From assembly GCA_014529385.2 (NCBI GenBank), contig CM043958.1:150916793-150980792 (forward strand): a stretch of 64,000 bases of DNA. The letters run 5' to 3'. The position numbers and the translations under genes were made by a program. This stretch comes from Adiantum capillus-veneris. Its lineage: Eukaryota; Streptophyta; Polypodiopsida; Polypodiales; Pteridaceae. Position 1 is the first letter of the stretch, and every line of letters begins with the position of its first letter. This document shows, in pieces, positions 15,001 through 28,100 of the stretch. Below the pieces are notes generated by a model. That model saw only the letters and a list, made by a program, of their open reading frames with translations, ran no database searches and was not told the origin of the DNA.

Positions 15001-18000
15001 ACGGAGGCTTATTTGGTGGGCTACTGCCTGGCACCAAATCTATCGCATGGTCCTCGGGTCTCTCTGGCGGTAATTGAGACGGTAATGAATCGGAAAAACA
15101 GTCACTATACTGTTGTAAAAACATTGACCTTTCTTTATCTAGCACAGATAAATTTGATTCATCACAATCTGACACTTCACGTGCAAAAACCAAGTACGCA
15201 GAAAGATGCTTTTTCATTACAGAAGTAATAGCAGAAGCTGATACAGTAGGAATAGACTCCCCTTTAAGCTTTACATCCAGAATGTGAGTCTTTCCCCTGC
15301 TCTGTACAGTGATCTTTTTGTTGTAGGCATCCATGATTCCCTGTACACGAAACAACCAAGGAATACCTAACAACACATCACATCCGTCCAGTGGCATGAT
15401 GTAAAATTCTTCAGCATCTACATAGGACTGGATATGTAGACGCAACTTTCCAATGATGGGTGTCACAGCCTCTGTATGGCCAGGACATGCCAAACCTGCC
15501 TCTGCTGTATACCCCATCTCTTCAGGTCTGATTCCCAACTTTGAAGCCAATTCTGGGGAAATAAAGTTGGCTTTGGCACCTGGATCAAAGAAGATAAGCA
15601 CTGTTTGATCCCTAACCTTTCCCCATGCTCTGCAAAGCTCACTTGCATCTGAATTTGGCTTGTCGCCCACCATATCTGGCACTAGACCAGCCATGGGCTT
15701 CTTTCCTTTCTTGTCTTCCTTGTCTTCAGAATCAGCTGGCCTTTTCTTTGTAGGACAGTTGTAAGCGATGTGGCCAGGCTGCTCACATATAAAGCATTTG
15801 TTCTCTGTCCTCAGGACCTTCTTTTGCTCTTCTGACTTGCGAGGAAAACGTCTTTTCCATTTCTTTGCTGGTCCTTTTTCTGATTCAGCCGTAGCTTTGT
15901 CTTTCCCTGTGTTGGCCGACTCCTGAGTCCCTTTAGGAGCCTCATTGGGAACGTGCTTCTTGGCTGAATTTTTCTTGCCTGATCCTGCCTTGACGCCAGT
16001 GTTAAATTCACAATCTTCTCCCTTGAGCAAACCATTGCCAGTGTTTGCTACCTCGATGAGCTGCGTCAAAGTAGTGACTTTGGTCTTTGTGCAGTATTTT
16101 CTCAATCCTTTGGGTAGGCCACAACAGTATTTTTCTATCTGTTCTGTCAATGGCACAAACCTATAGGAAGTTACTGGAAGTAGAGCTTTCCAAAACTTCC
16201 GATTGTAATCATCCAGATTTCTGCAAGTGGCAGCATTAAGCTGGTGCCATTCTGTCATGACATCTGCTTCGAAATCATCAGATAACCAAGCTGCTGCAAA
16301 AATCTGCTTGAAGTAAATCCATGTGGACGGAGCTTGCCCTTGAAGCAATAAAGTTGTCCACCATTGTCCCGCATTCCCTGTCAAGAAAGTGGCTGCCTTG
16401 CGGACCTTTGAAGCCTCTGTAAAGTTTCCCCCTGCATAGGCCTTATCAAACTGCTGGAGGAATGAAAGAGCCTTCTTCCTGTCATCAAACCCTGTAAAGG
16501 TCGTGAATGACACTCCTTTGCCACCTTCTTTGTACGGAGTTGGCCTCTCCAGCGGCGTTAGATTGTCATATGGAAGTGACTGAAACATGGGAACACTATT
16601 AAGGTTCATCTGTGTTCCTTGGCCGCTATTAACTTGACCTGGAAATGCCATATTTGGCTGCTGATTTGTAATTCCAGCCATACCAAAATTTGCTTGTGGC
16701 ATCCCAAATTGTCCCTGAGTGCTTTGAAACCCTGGTTGCATACCCATGACACTGTACATGGGGTTAGGCATCATCGTTTGAGCACCCCCGAACACTGTTC
16801 CTGGCGTATAAAACTGATTTCCAGGTGCATGACCAGCCATGCTCTGAAATACCGATCCACCTCCAAAATAGCCAGGGTGTACTGAAGGTGGTGGGAAGAC
16901 CTGTTGCATAGCCTGTAAGTTGCTTCCCTGCCCATTAGAACCAGCTATAGGCTGCTGAAAGGTGGCGGGCTGAACTGGTACAGCTTGAAAAACTGGCATC
17001 TCAGCCACCTGTTCTTGCACCTTAGGCATACGTTGTGGAGACTGCATGTTCTCCGTCAAGTGTACAGGTGTTTCCATTGACTGTGCGGTATGAATCACCT
17101 GTGTTCGAGCCTTAACAGGCTTTTGAATATGATCCAGTGACCCAACTTGCTGAGACGGAACCGGAGGTTGCAGAAAGGCTAAAAACCTCGGATTCTGCAT
17201 TACTTGTGTGAACATAGCCACAGCAGTAGCCAACTGGGTCCTGAATATATCATCATCAGTCTGTGGTGGTCTTGAGGACTCACCCACTTCATGTGTCTGT
17301 TGACCCTGTGAAGAGGAAACCTCTTCAGTCACATCATCTGGTCTATCAGCCATAATTGCAATTCCCTGTGTCTGGTCTATGATCCCCTGTGTCTTCAAGC
17401 CCAAAACTGACCAAGGCTCACTTCTATGGGAAAAAGTGATTTAATCCCGTCGATGGAACCATGTAACCGGCCTGTTCAATCCAAAAAGGGCGGTAGACTT
17501 TACTTTAAACCTTGATTTAGCTTTCACCCATTATTAGTCGTCTATTTTACCTGTACTTTCAAGACACAACAAAGGGGAGAGGGATACAGGCTGCTAGATT
17601 GCACCTGTATGAGTGGACAGACACCAGATTGGCCCCTAACTTAGGCGCCCCTTTCGGTATTTCTTTATTGTTCAAAAGAGGGAATAAACGCTGTGGTTCC
17701 TACAAGCTGCCCCGCACAAACTCGGCTGAATTTCCACTGTTCCAGCCCGATTTCGGCAGCATAACTGTACTAGAACCTTTCACGGTCAGTATTCCCACGC
17801 ATTGACTGACTTTCCCGACGCATACGGGCACTTTGCAAAACCTGGCGAGAATCTGCAGCACGCTGAATTCTCTGTTTTCAGCCCTGAAAATGCGCCAGAT
17901 CGCCTGTACAGCGGTCCCCTTGCGTCCCCGAACCTCCTGGGGGTATTAGGGTCCGTTTAGGGCCAAAACCCTAAACCTGCAAAAATACACAGCAGGCTGT

Positions 18001-19068
18001 AATTCACTGTTTCGGGCTCCGTTTCGCGTGCCGGTCGCATCCCTAGCAAGTCCTCGAGCTCCCGCACCTGTAGGGCTACTTGCCCTTTGAATCGGACGAG
18101 ATTTCTGGCGTGAAACCTCTCCGAATTCACCTGTACCTGCGGGGGGATTAGCCGCTAGCTAATCCAGTACCTGTGCAAGAGGCTCTTGCCTCGGCAATCG
18201 CGCATGAACCCACACAACTGTACATTGGTCAAATGAAGAGCCCACTAGAGGGGCATAACATACTGCCAAAGGGGAGAGAGAGGGCAGTGCGTAGCGTGCA
18301 GGGCATCACTCCTGGCACCGCACTGTGCATAAGAGGGAAAGCAAGCACTCCATAGCTCTTAACCTGTGACAGAGACTTGCAAAATGAGCCTCCCAGCTAT
18401 AAATCACGTTTTTGCCTTCTCTATAAGTAGTAAACTGGCCTCAAAGTGCCAAGTGTCACTCATTTGTGCATTTTCCCGCTTTAGACCCTCGGGTCTAAAA
18501 ATATCTCACCTGCAGCCTCTGTTGACTTGGCCACAGAGTAACAAAATGATCCCCATGTCAAACTGCACATAATGACGCGAAGACATTTTCAGGTCCCAAA
18601 ATAGCAGTTCCCTAAATTTTAGGAGATGCTGCCATTGTATCTTTCTAGGTCATCCGACCCTCTTTGTACACTGCGGCCACATCCAGAACTGAAATGTAGC
18701 CTCTGTAGCAAAGGATTCCACTTTGGCTAGTCAATGACCCCACTTGGCTAACCATAGTCCTTGTCCAACCTTAGTGCTCTCTTGCCCTCAGGCCCGGACT
18801 CCCTCTGGACAGTTCCACACTAGCTATGCAATGCAGGGCAGTTAGATTTCCCGAGGGGTGTTTCCAAAAAGTGAAGGTAAATAGATAATAAGAAAGAAAT
18901 CAACAAAAAGGATAGATAGTAGTCACACGCTGGTGACAGTTTCTGCGTCGAGGTTGTAGATGCATCCGATTATTGCTTTCATTTGGCCAATCACAGACTC
19001 TTTTTTTCTAAAAAGGTGGTCCATGCAAAATTCTTTGTCAAAGCTAGAATCGTTTATTCCTTGCATTT

Positions 19069-19146
<78 letters not shown>

Positions 19147-22100
19147 TCTAGAATTTGTCGATTTTCTCTTTCTAGAACAGAGCAAAATTTTCTTTCTTCA
19201 AAAATGAGTTTTTCTCTCTAAAACTGATTTTGAAAGCGCTTTTCTCTTCTTTTTAGAACTTTTTCAGCACTAGGGGGCGGCACCCTATTTTTTTTTGAGC
19301 CTTGATATTCGTACAAATCCCCAAGGCCTATAAAAGCACCCTCCAAGGCCTACTCACACTCACACATTTTGCAGATTGAGATTGAGTGACGGCATGAGTA
19401 CCTACTGCTGTGCTTCGCCCTGTGACTCCTTGTACAAGAACAATTCTAATTAATGAAGAAATACGTTAACAACGCAGTTGACTGTGGCAGTTTAGGGACA
19501 TTGACTGTGTACAGGGGCATCATGCTCTGACATCTTTGTCTCCTTCTACTCTCTTTTCCAGTCTAGTTGCTTCAATTGTTTAAAGTAATAAAGTGTTCCA
19601 AAGTGTTGCAGATTGTAGTTGTCTTTGTGTTTTCGTTCGACGCCTCCTAGGAATTGATTACATGTCAGAAGATTCAATTGCTTCTTTGCCCTTTGCAACA
19701 GAAGGACGATCCTAACAACATGGATGGGGAACACGGAGATTATTAAAATGGACATGGCGAAAATCAAGAGTCCTTCCACCTAGAAACTTTTGGAGGAGAG
19801 CCATGTAAGTATGTGGTACAACAATTGGTTTATCTGGCCGAGCAACAAAAGCAGAACTCGATGGATGATTTGATTTGGAGGCTTTGCACAAGTACTTGGG
19901 TTCTCTTTATCCTCATGTTACCCCTGCTATTCCTCCACAAAATTCTCAGATTACTCTTCTCTTCCTCATTTCCCTTCTCAAAATTCCCTTGTTGCCTCGT
20001 CATGACAGATTTGGGGAGATGTTTCCCAATTTCTGGGAGCAATTTGTATGACACATTACTCCTGGAGTGCACCTTCTGTTGCCTTTTGTGCCTCCACCTT
20101 TGGCTCCACCACTAACACCACCACCACCTCTGTCACGTGGCACATGGTCCTAGTGGAATATAAATGGCCCACCATAAAAGCGGGACCAAACTTGGGTAAA
20201 AAATCCACGCCAATGCTAGAAAAACAATTAGCTTAAAATTAGCTACAAATTATGTTGCCATGTTGCAATTTTGTACGGCCAGCCGCTTGGGTCTTTTGCG
20301 TGGGAGATTTTGGACGCATAGTGTCACAAATTACTGAAGTGCCAAGTCATTGAAGACCGAGAGGGTTAGGACTCCCTAGCCCTAACCCTAGCCAACCTGC
20401 AGATCCTCGCCAGGGTGCCTAAACCCTAGAAGAAGGAGAAGAAGATGAAGTCCTCACCAACTTTCTGATCCTCGTCGAGTGGCCGATGGGACCCCGGTCG
20501 ATGGGGCCTAACTTATTGAAGACACTCACACACAAATTATTGCGTAGCAATTGATGACATGGTAGGTTGTACAGACGATGGTAGATTTCGTTGACATGTT
20601 GACGTAGGTGTACAGATTTCTGCAAAACGTGCTGGCTGCCCATAGTGCGAGCTTTTGGGACTAGATGCTTTTCATGTAAATTGCTTTTGAGGGCCAAGGG
20701 CTTTTATATATGAACCAAGGGCTCACTCTATGGTATTCTTCCTATGGGAGATGCATAGCAATTTTGCAAGAGTTGTAAGTCGTTGAAGCAATATAAAGAA
20801 ATAGCGAAAGGGATGCCACAGTATGGGGCTAATGCTCTCTTGGGGTGAAACTCCACCACTCCGTGTCTCGTGGGAAGTGTATCTCTTTCAGTTCAGTTGT
20901 TTTGAAGTGTCTAATGTCTGTTCTTTTTGTTGGCACGTGGTGTCGTCTTGTTACAGTGGTGTCAGAGCTCCAGTCGTGTGCTTTTCTGAAAGCATATCGG
21001 TCCTTACAAGAACATACAAAGCAAGATTTCATTTTTGGATTTTATAGAGTACATGCAGTTTCTTCTCGACAAGCTCCACGACATACTTTCGTGACATCCT
21101 GACTTCTTCAAGCAGATCGACTTTGTCTACTATTTACAAGCTGGAGAACTTGCAGCCGAGCTAGCCACGAGGCAAGCATAGAAGGTGGTACCTTTTATTG
21201 TTGCTCTTCGAGTCACCATCCAAGGATACCATGGAAAGGCAAGACTTTCACATCATGAGCTTGGGCCATTGCGATGCTCTCTTGGGCATACCTTGATACG
21301 ACAAGAATGATGCGACACTCCATATCCAAAAGCGTATCCGGAAGTGTACGATCACTTTGATGCAGAAGGACAAGCGAGTCGTCCTTAAAGTTCGACTAAC
21401 CGAAAAGAACCCCGAATAAATTTTTAATTGCTTTGTATTTAGATACTTTTTGAACTTTGTTTGGAACTTGTTTGAAATGGATGTTATTTGTTTTGAACTT
21501 GTATTGGTGTCGATTTAAGATTGCTTGATTTTAGTCTTACTAGTGGTTTCAATATTTTTGGGAACACTTTGGATACTCATGGCTCGAGCTTTCTCGAGAG
21601 GAGTACCAAAGAGAACCAATGATATTTGAAAGTGCCTGAATATACTTATGGTGTGGACCTGCCTGGATATACTCATGGCGTGGACCCTTGTGGTTATTTA
21701 CGGAGGAGTATTGAAAAGAAAATTGAATATAGTATGAGGAGTTTTTGCTCTCGGAACCTCTAAGCGACGTAAATTGTGGTCTAGAAGGCCTCTATATCTC
21801 ATGGCGTGGACCTTTTAAGGTTATTTGCGGGAGGAGTGATGATGGAGTCGTTGAACAACTCTTGGCTCAGACCGGGATGATTATTTGCGGGGAGAGTGTT
21901 CATTGGTGACTAAATGTTTCTGTGTCTTGTAACATGTATATGTAAACATTTGTGTTGCACTGTGATGTGCCATTCTACTTGATTGAGATTGCTTGGGTAT
22001 GTAACTTTTGTGTATCGAGACACCTGTTGAAAGAGTGCGTGTGTGTAGATTGTGTGCGCGGTGTGGTGCAGGGAAGGGGAGAGGAGAGGAGTATGCACGG

Positions 22101-25100
22101 TGCTGTGGGTGGAGCAGACCTCTTAGGAAGAAGAGGAGTCTCTTATTCTTTTTGGTATATGAAGAACAAGGTAGAGTATGTACACATAGAGGTGCACATC
22201 GAGTGGCAGGCGGCCACAGAGCCACCCATCAAACCGACACTCAAGAAACGTCCTGCTCCGAGGATGTTTACTGAGCAAGAATTGGAAGAGGTGGTTGATA
22301 CACGGATCAATCAGCTTTTGGACGCAAACAACAAAGCCAAAAAGCATGACAAAAAGCAGAAGAAAGGAACCGATTTCCCAGGTTATTTGGGTCGTCAATC
22401 TACCTTTGCATCGGCAAGAAAGCAGAAGAAGCGTGTGCGATTTGAAGGAGTATACAGTTCTTCTTCTTCTTCTGACAGTTCTTCTAGCTCTTCTGACTCG
22501 AGCGAAGAAGATAGGAAAGGGAAAAAGGGAAGCAAAAAGCAAAGCTTCGCAAAGGGAAAGAAAAAGGCAAAGAAGCCTAAGTTTCGCCCAGTTTCTGACA
22601 GTTCTGCAGAGGACTCGTCCTCAGATAGTTCGGACTTCGATGACCACAGATTTTACGCAAAGAAGCAGCATTTCTATAAAGCCAACCAGTATGAATTCCT
22701 CGAAGATAAAAGCAAGAAAGTTAGAGAATTTAAAGAAGGTGGACAATCAATTAAGTTTGACACTCTTTCTGAATTCCGAGATGCTTCGAGGGCTTTGGCC
22801 TTCATACAGTAGTTTGATATAGCTTTCTCTGGAGGGCATTACTTAGAGCACTCCAAGATTCAGAGGGCTACCTCTTTCTTCAAGGGAAATGCTCGAACAA
22901 GGTGGTCCACCCTTTTACTGAACAAGGAAGCTCCGGTTAAATGGTTGAAATTCAAAAGGCTTTTTTTTTTCCTTCTTGGTTGACTCGGGAGTACGAACGA
23001 GATATACGAACTGCTTGTAATCATCTTTGGATGACCAAGAGAGATTCTCTAGACGCTTATTGTGAGAGATTTTGGAGCTCTTTTCTACCAGCTTCTTCAT
23101 TTAAGAAGATCTCGTTTAAAGAATAGATTGAGCGGTTTTGCTGCGGACTTCCTATAAAGATCCGAGATCATTGCTTAGAACAAAAGTCAGATTCTATTCA
23201 AGAATTTATGGGTCATGCGAAACGGGGTTTTGCCATACATTCAGGCAATGTGACTTACCCCACAGATGAGATCTCGACTCAGAGAATTGAACAGAGTAAT
23301 AATGAAAGTACAAAGAAAAAGAGTCCCCAAGAAAAGAAAGATAAGGATTCACGACCCCGGCTCACTCTTCGAGAGAGGGCCAACTACACCAAAGAGGGGA
23401 AGTGTTTTGGATGCGGGGAACATGGGCACGTCTCCGCGAGGACTGGTTCCAGATTGCATGGGTACTGAACCAAGCACGATTGATGAAAGTACAGAACTTT
23501 GCCGAGCTAGGGGCAAAGTGAAAGATCAAGAAGCCCTGATTTTCTTTCATGAAGGAGCCAAGGCCAACTTCATTTCACCTGAATTGGCGGCGTCGCTTGA
23601 GATTATACCTGTTTGGATGGGACCACAAGCAAAGGTAGTTCTAGCAGCACCCGGCAGGGACGTGGCCATTACACCTGTCATTGGCATACTTCGGTTGCAT
23701 TGTCAAGGGTATTTGGGCTACGAGGAGTTCTACATAATGCCCTTGGAAGGTTGTGATGTCCTTCTGGGAGTCCCTTGGTACCATAAGAACAACGCCGTGG
23801 TCGATTGTTGGGCGAAGAAAGCGACATTGACTACTGAAAAGAGCCGAAAGATTGTACTTGATGTGAAACTGAAGGGCGAGTCTGTCCCTATTGTATTGGC
23901 TTCGGCTGTTTCGAAATTAATGAAATCCAATCTGTCTGTTTACTCGGATCTTTTTGAAAGAGTTGAATGATGAACATAGGACACATATGTCGGGACTTGA
24001 TAAAGAACGCAAAAATTTTCTCCACACTCATGCCGATTGCTTTTCTGAGGGCTTGTCAGGCGAGTTGCCACCAGCTCGTCTTGAGGATCATACCATTGAT
24101 TTGATACCTGGAAGCACACCACCGAACCGGCCACCTTACCGTGTGAGCCGAGCCCAGAATGAAGAGATTATGAACCAAGTGAAAGACCTCCGGTGCAGGA
24201 ACTATTAGACGAAATGACTGTAGCATTTCGGTGTCTTACTGCTCTCCGGTGTTGTTGGTTTTGAAGAAAGAGGGATCTTGGAGAATGTGCATTGATTATA
24301 GAGCTCTCAATAAAATCACCATCAAGAACAGATCACCGATTCCGTGGATCGATGATTCTTGACCGACTCAGAAATGGTTTTATGATGATGCATGGCAGAC
24401 TTTGTGTCACTAGGCCACTACGACATAAGGTCATGGAAGAGAGTCATGTCCCACCGTATACAGGGCATCGTGGCATTGATGCAACAGTTAAAGCGGTAGA
24501 GACATTCTGCGGCAAGGTTAAAGAAAATGAAGGTCAAGGAACGGCTGTTTCCTAAGCTCAGTATGCATTACTATGGGCCTTTTCAAGTGCTTGACAAGAT
24601 CAGCGATGTGGCTTACAGGCTGAAATTGCCTGATGCATAGAAGATTCATAATGCGTTTCACGTGAGTCTTCTAAGACCCTTCGTGGGTGATGTGTTCGAA
24701 GATATGCCAGATAAGGATCAGCCGGAAGTTGAGGAACTTGATGAGATCCTGGTACCTGAGCAAGTTTTGGCACATAAGGACATAAAAGTTGAAGGACAAG
24801 TTGCAAGACGCTATTTGGTGAAGTTCAAGAACTATCCGCCTATGGATGCAAAGTGGATGGAAGAGCATGAACTGTCAGAGTCACCAAATGTATTGCAGCT
24901 TTACCTTGAAGCCTTTGGGTTACAGCCTACTTATGCCCCAACCCAATGTGTGCAAAGGAGGGGTAATGATAGAGCTAGGACATCAAATGTACATATGAAT
25001 TCAGTGTAATAGATGGAAATGACAAAAGTATGAAGGTCTCATTAAGCCATTTGTATCTATGTGTTACGACCTTTCTTGTGGATACATGCGATGATAAAAG

Positions 25101-28100
25101 AGTATTGATAGCACAAGATCATCGGTGGCGTGTATTTATGGTATGCAATCGAGGACGTTTGCGATTTCAAGAGGGGGGTATGTCATGGGGACGTGGCAAG
25201 TGCTAACTTTAGTTGTTGATTTCTTTCCAATGGGTTTTGTTTTATTTTTGAGACTCTCTTCTTGAAGTAGCAAACGGTCGGACATTGCATGGCCAATGTG
25301 AACGGTAGTTTCACTCGCAAATGGGTAGTGGTCGACACTGGAATTCGTATGGTAAGAGGATGTCTAGGCTCATAGCAAGATCATATAGGTCCCCCCGTCG
25401 TACTTAGCAAGTTGGTGGATACTAGGAAGTGAACTCAATAAAGGCCTAAAGTCAAGGTGTGACTACCAACAAAAAGTATCCGACAGTTGGGCCACATTGC
25501 ACTTTTGGATGCGGTCCCAATGAGGATAGATGGTGTGATGACCAGTGGGAGCCCAACGGAAGCATCTCCTAAAATTTAGGGAACTGCTATTTTGGGCTGT
25601 GAAATGTGTTCGCGTCATTACCTCCGGTATGACTAGGGGAACATTTTACAACGCTGCCGCGAAGTCAACTGGGCAACCGGTCGGGAGATTTTTAGGCGGC
25701 AAACCTGAAACAGGAAAATGCTCGTAAATGCGCCAAGTGTCAATTTTTCATGCACTTTCCTCCTACAGAAAAAAGGGCGCTGATTTTTAAGTTGGGAAGA
25801 GGCCTCATTTGCAAACTGTCACAGGTTAAGAGCTATGGAGTGCTTCCTTTCCCCCTTATGTATAGTGCGGTGCCAAGAGTGATGCCCTGCACGCTACGTA
25901 CTGCTCTCTCTCTCCCCTATGAGCAGTATGTTATGCCCCTCTAGTGGGCTTTTCATTTGACCAATGTACAGTTATGTGGGTTCATGCGCGATTGCGGAGG
26001 CAAGAGCCTCTTGCATAGGTATTGGATTAGCTAGCGGCTAATCCCCCGTAGGTACAGGTGAATTCGGAGAGGTTTCACGTGAGAAATCTCGTCCGATCAA
26101 AGGGCAAGTGGCCCTACAGGTGTGGGAGCTCGAGGTCTTGCTACAAATGCGACCGGCACGTGAAACGGAGCCCAAAACAGGGAATTACAGCCTGCTGTGT
26201 ATTTTTGTAGGTTTAGGGTTTCGGCCCTAAAGGGACCCTAATACCCCCAGGAGGTTCGGGGACGTGAGGGGACCGTTGTACAGGTGATCTGGCGCATTTT
26301 CGGGGCAGAAAACAGAGAATTCAGCGTGCTGCAGATTCTCACCAGGTTTTGCAAAGTGTTCGTATGCGCCGGGAAAGTCATCTATTGCGAGGGGATACTG
26401 ACTGTGAAGCATCCTAGCATAGTCATGTTGCCGAAATCGGGCCAGAACAGGTGTTTCTTTGCTTGGAATGTGCAGGGCAGCTCGTAGGAGATCACAGGTT
26501 TTATTCCCTCTGTTAAAGAATAAAGAAATACCGATAGGGGCGTCGATTTTGGGGCCTACAGGTTGTCGGCGTCTGCTCGGAGCATTCTAGCTTCCGAGCC
26601 GTGTGTGTTCTTAGGTGTTAATCCCCGTTATAGGTTACTTTTGCTAAGTGCTCTGTGTGTGTGTCTAAAGTAAGGAATTTCGGGTGAAAGCCAAAGCCTA
26701 CCGCCCCACGGGTCTGTTTCACCAGGCTTTAAGAAAAGTTTGCTATCTGTTGGCCAGTTAGATGCACATGGTTTTACTACCATCTTTATTGGGGGTTCAT
26801 GGAAGTTTCTTAAGGGCTCTATGCTTGTTGCAAAAGGGTCTAAAAACGGTACTTTGTCTGGCAAGTTTCTTGTTGTTGCTGAAGTTGCTTCACATACGGA
26901 ATTGTGGCATAAGAGACTTGGCCATATGAGCCAAAGGGGTATTGATATGCTTTTCTCTTTGAAGAGGGTTAATGTAAAAGGCAAAAACTTAGATTTTTGT
27001 AACGATTGTCTTTATGGAAAGCAAAAGAAATCTTCTTATTACTCTGGTGTCTTTCACAAAGCTAATCCTCTTGATCTTATTCACTCCGATGTATGCACTA
27101 TGCCTGTTGGTGGTGCATTGTATTTTGTTACATTTATGGATGACTGTACTAGGAAAGGATGGGTGCATTTGTTGAAAAGTAAGAGTGAGACTTTTAATGC
27201 TTTTAAGAAGTTTCATGCTTTTGTCACTACTCAAAAGAGTGTTACGCTTAAATGCCTCAGGCCGGACAATGGAGGAGAATATGTATCTGTTGAATTTCAG
27301 CGTTTTTGTGATGATAATGGGATCAAAAGGAAGTTGACAGCTCCTTATAATCCGTCTTTGAATTGTGTGGGTGAGATGTACAACCATACTTTATGTGAGA
27401 GAGTGCGTTGCATGTTGTCCACCGCTAATCTTTCTCAAGAATTTTGGGGAGAGGCATTAAAAACTGCAGTTCATATTTGCAATCGCTCTTCGAATAGTAC
27501 ACTGGAAAATGACATTTCAGAGGAGGTTTTGTCTGGTAAACCTGTTTCTTATGATCATTTGAGAGTATTTGGCTATGAAGCTTTTGTTCATGTACGCAAT
27601 GACTTGAGAACAAAGCTTGATATGAAGTTCATTAAGGGAGTCTTCCTAGGTTATGGGGAAGAAGGTGAAATGAGCTATAGTGTGTGGTTACCACAATTTA
27701 GAAAGGTAATTCGCAGCCGAGATGTAGTATTCAATGAGGCAAAATTGCTTAAGAATGCTACAAAATCTGATTCTGAGTAGAAAACATTCAGATTTCAGCC
27801 TTTAGTGCTACCCATTGATGTTAAAAAAGAGCCTCATGATGCATTACTGCAAGTTGAAATTGATAATCAGCCAGTTAATCTTGAGCCAGAAGAGGTAGGA
27901 CATGATATTGATGCTCCTAATGAGGATGGACAACTACGTGAATTGGCTGAAAATGATTTTCAGTAGCATGATAGAGCTGAAAACGAGTTGCCTCATGATG
28001 TAGAACCGTTGCCTGAGAATGTAAATCATTCATTTGATAAGGGTGAACCTCTTAGTTATAAAGAGGCTAAGTCATGTGAGGCAAGCAATAAGTGGGAGCT

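Larger units (their letters stand above)
10240..18938 (-). mobile_element. Complete chromovirus (Ty3/Gypsy) retrotransposon, 8,699 bp, minus orientation
   Basis: Two 1,477-bp LTRs lie 7,222 bp apart throughout, with no indel, and begin TG and end CA. The 5-bp sequence GTTTC flanks both sides (10235-10239 and 18939-18943), a perfect target site duplication. A PBS adjoins the 5' LTR and a PPT the 3' LTR. The interior encodes gag, CCHC knuckle, protease, RT, RNase H, integrase, GPY/F module and chromodomain in that order in one frame, broken only by one TAG. Near-identical LTRs plus intact flanks mean a recent insertion. It sits antisense to VTE4 within intron 3. Confidence 0.97.
22190..26724 (+). 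mobile_element. Decayed chromovirus relic, plus orientation, with 3' LTR
   Basis: Gag, knuckle and protease remnants are followed by two pol deletions, then GPY/F and chromodomain, PPT (AAGAGGGGGGTA, 25169-25180) and an LTR. Similarity to the intact element at 10240-18938 runs through protein, PPT and LTR. At least three internal stops occur in gag and pol. The 5' LTR was not found; the LTR's right end is cut off by the Copia relic at about 26725. Confidence 0.85.

Noticed and set aside
12458-16885. Plus-strand frames inside the chromovirus
   Set aside because: Shadows of the minus-strand polyprotein, without independent features.
20370-20395. Telomeric repeat
   Set aside because: Only two or three CCCTAA-like units, and they are imperfect and isolated.
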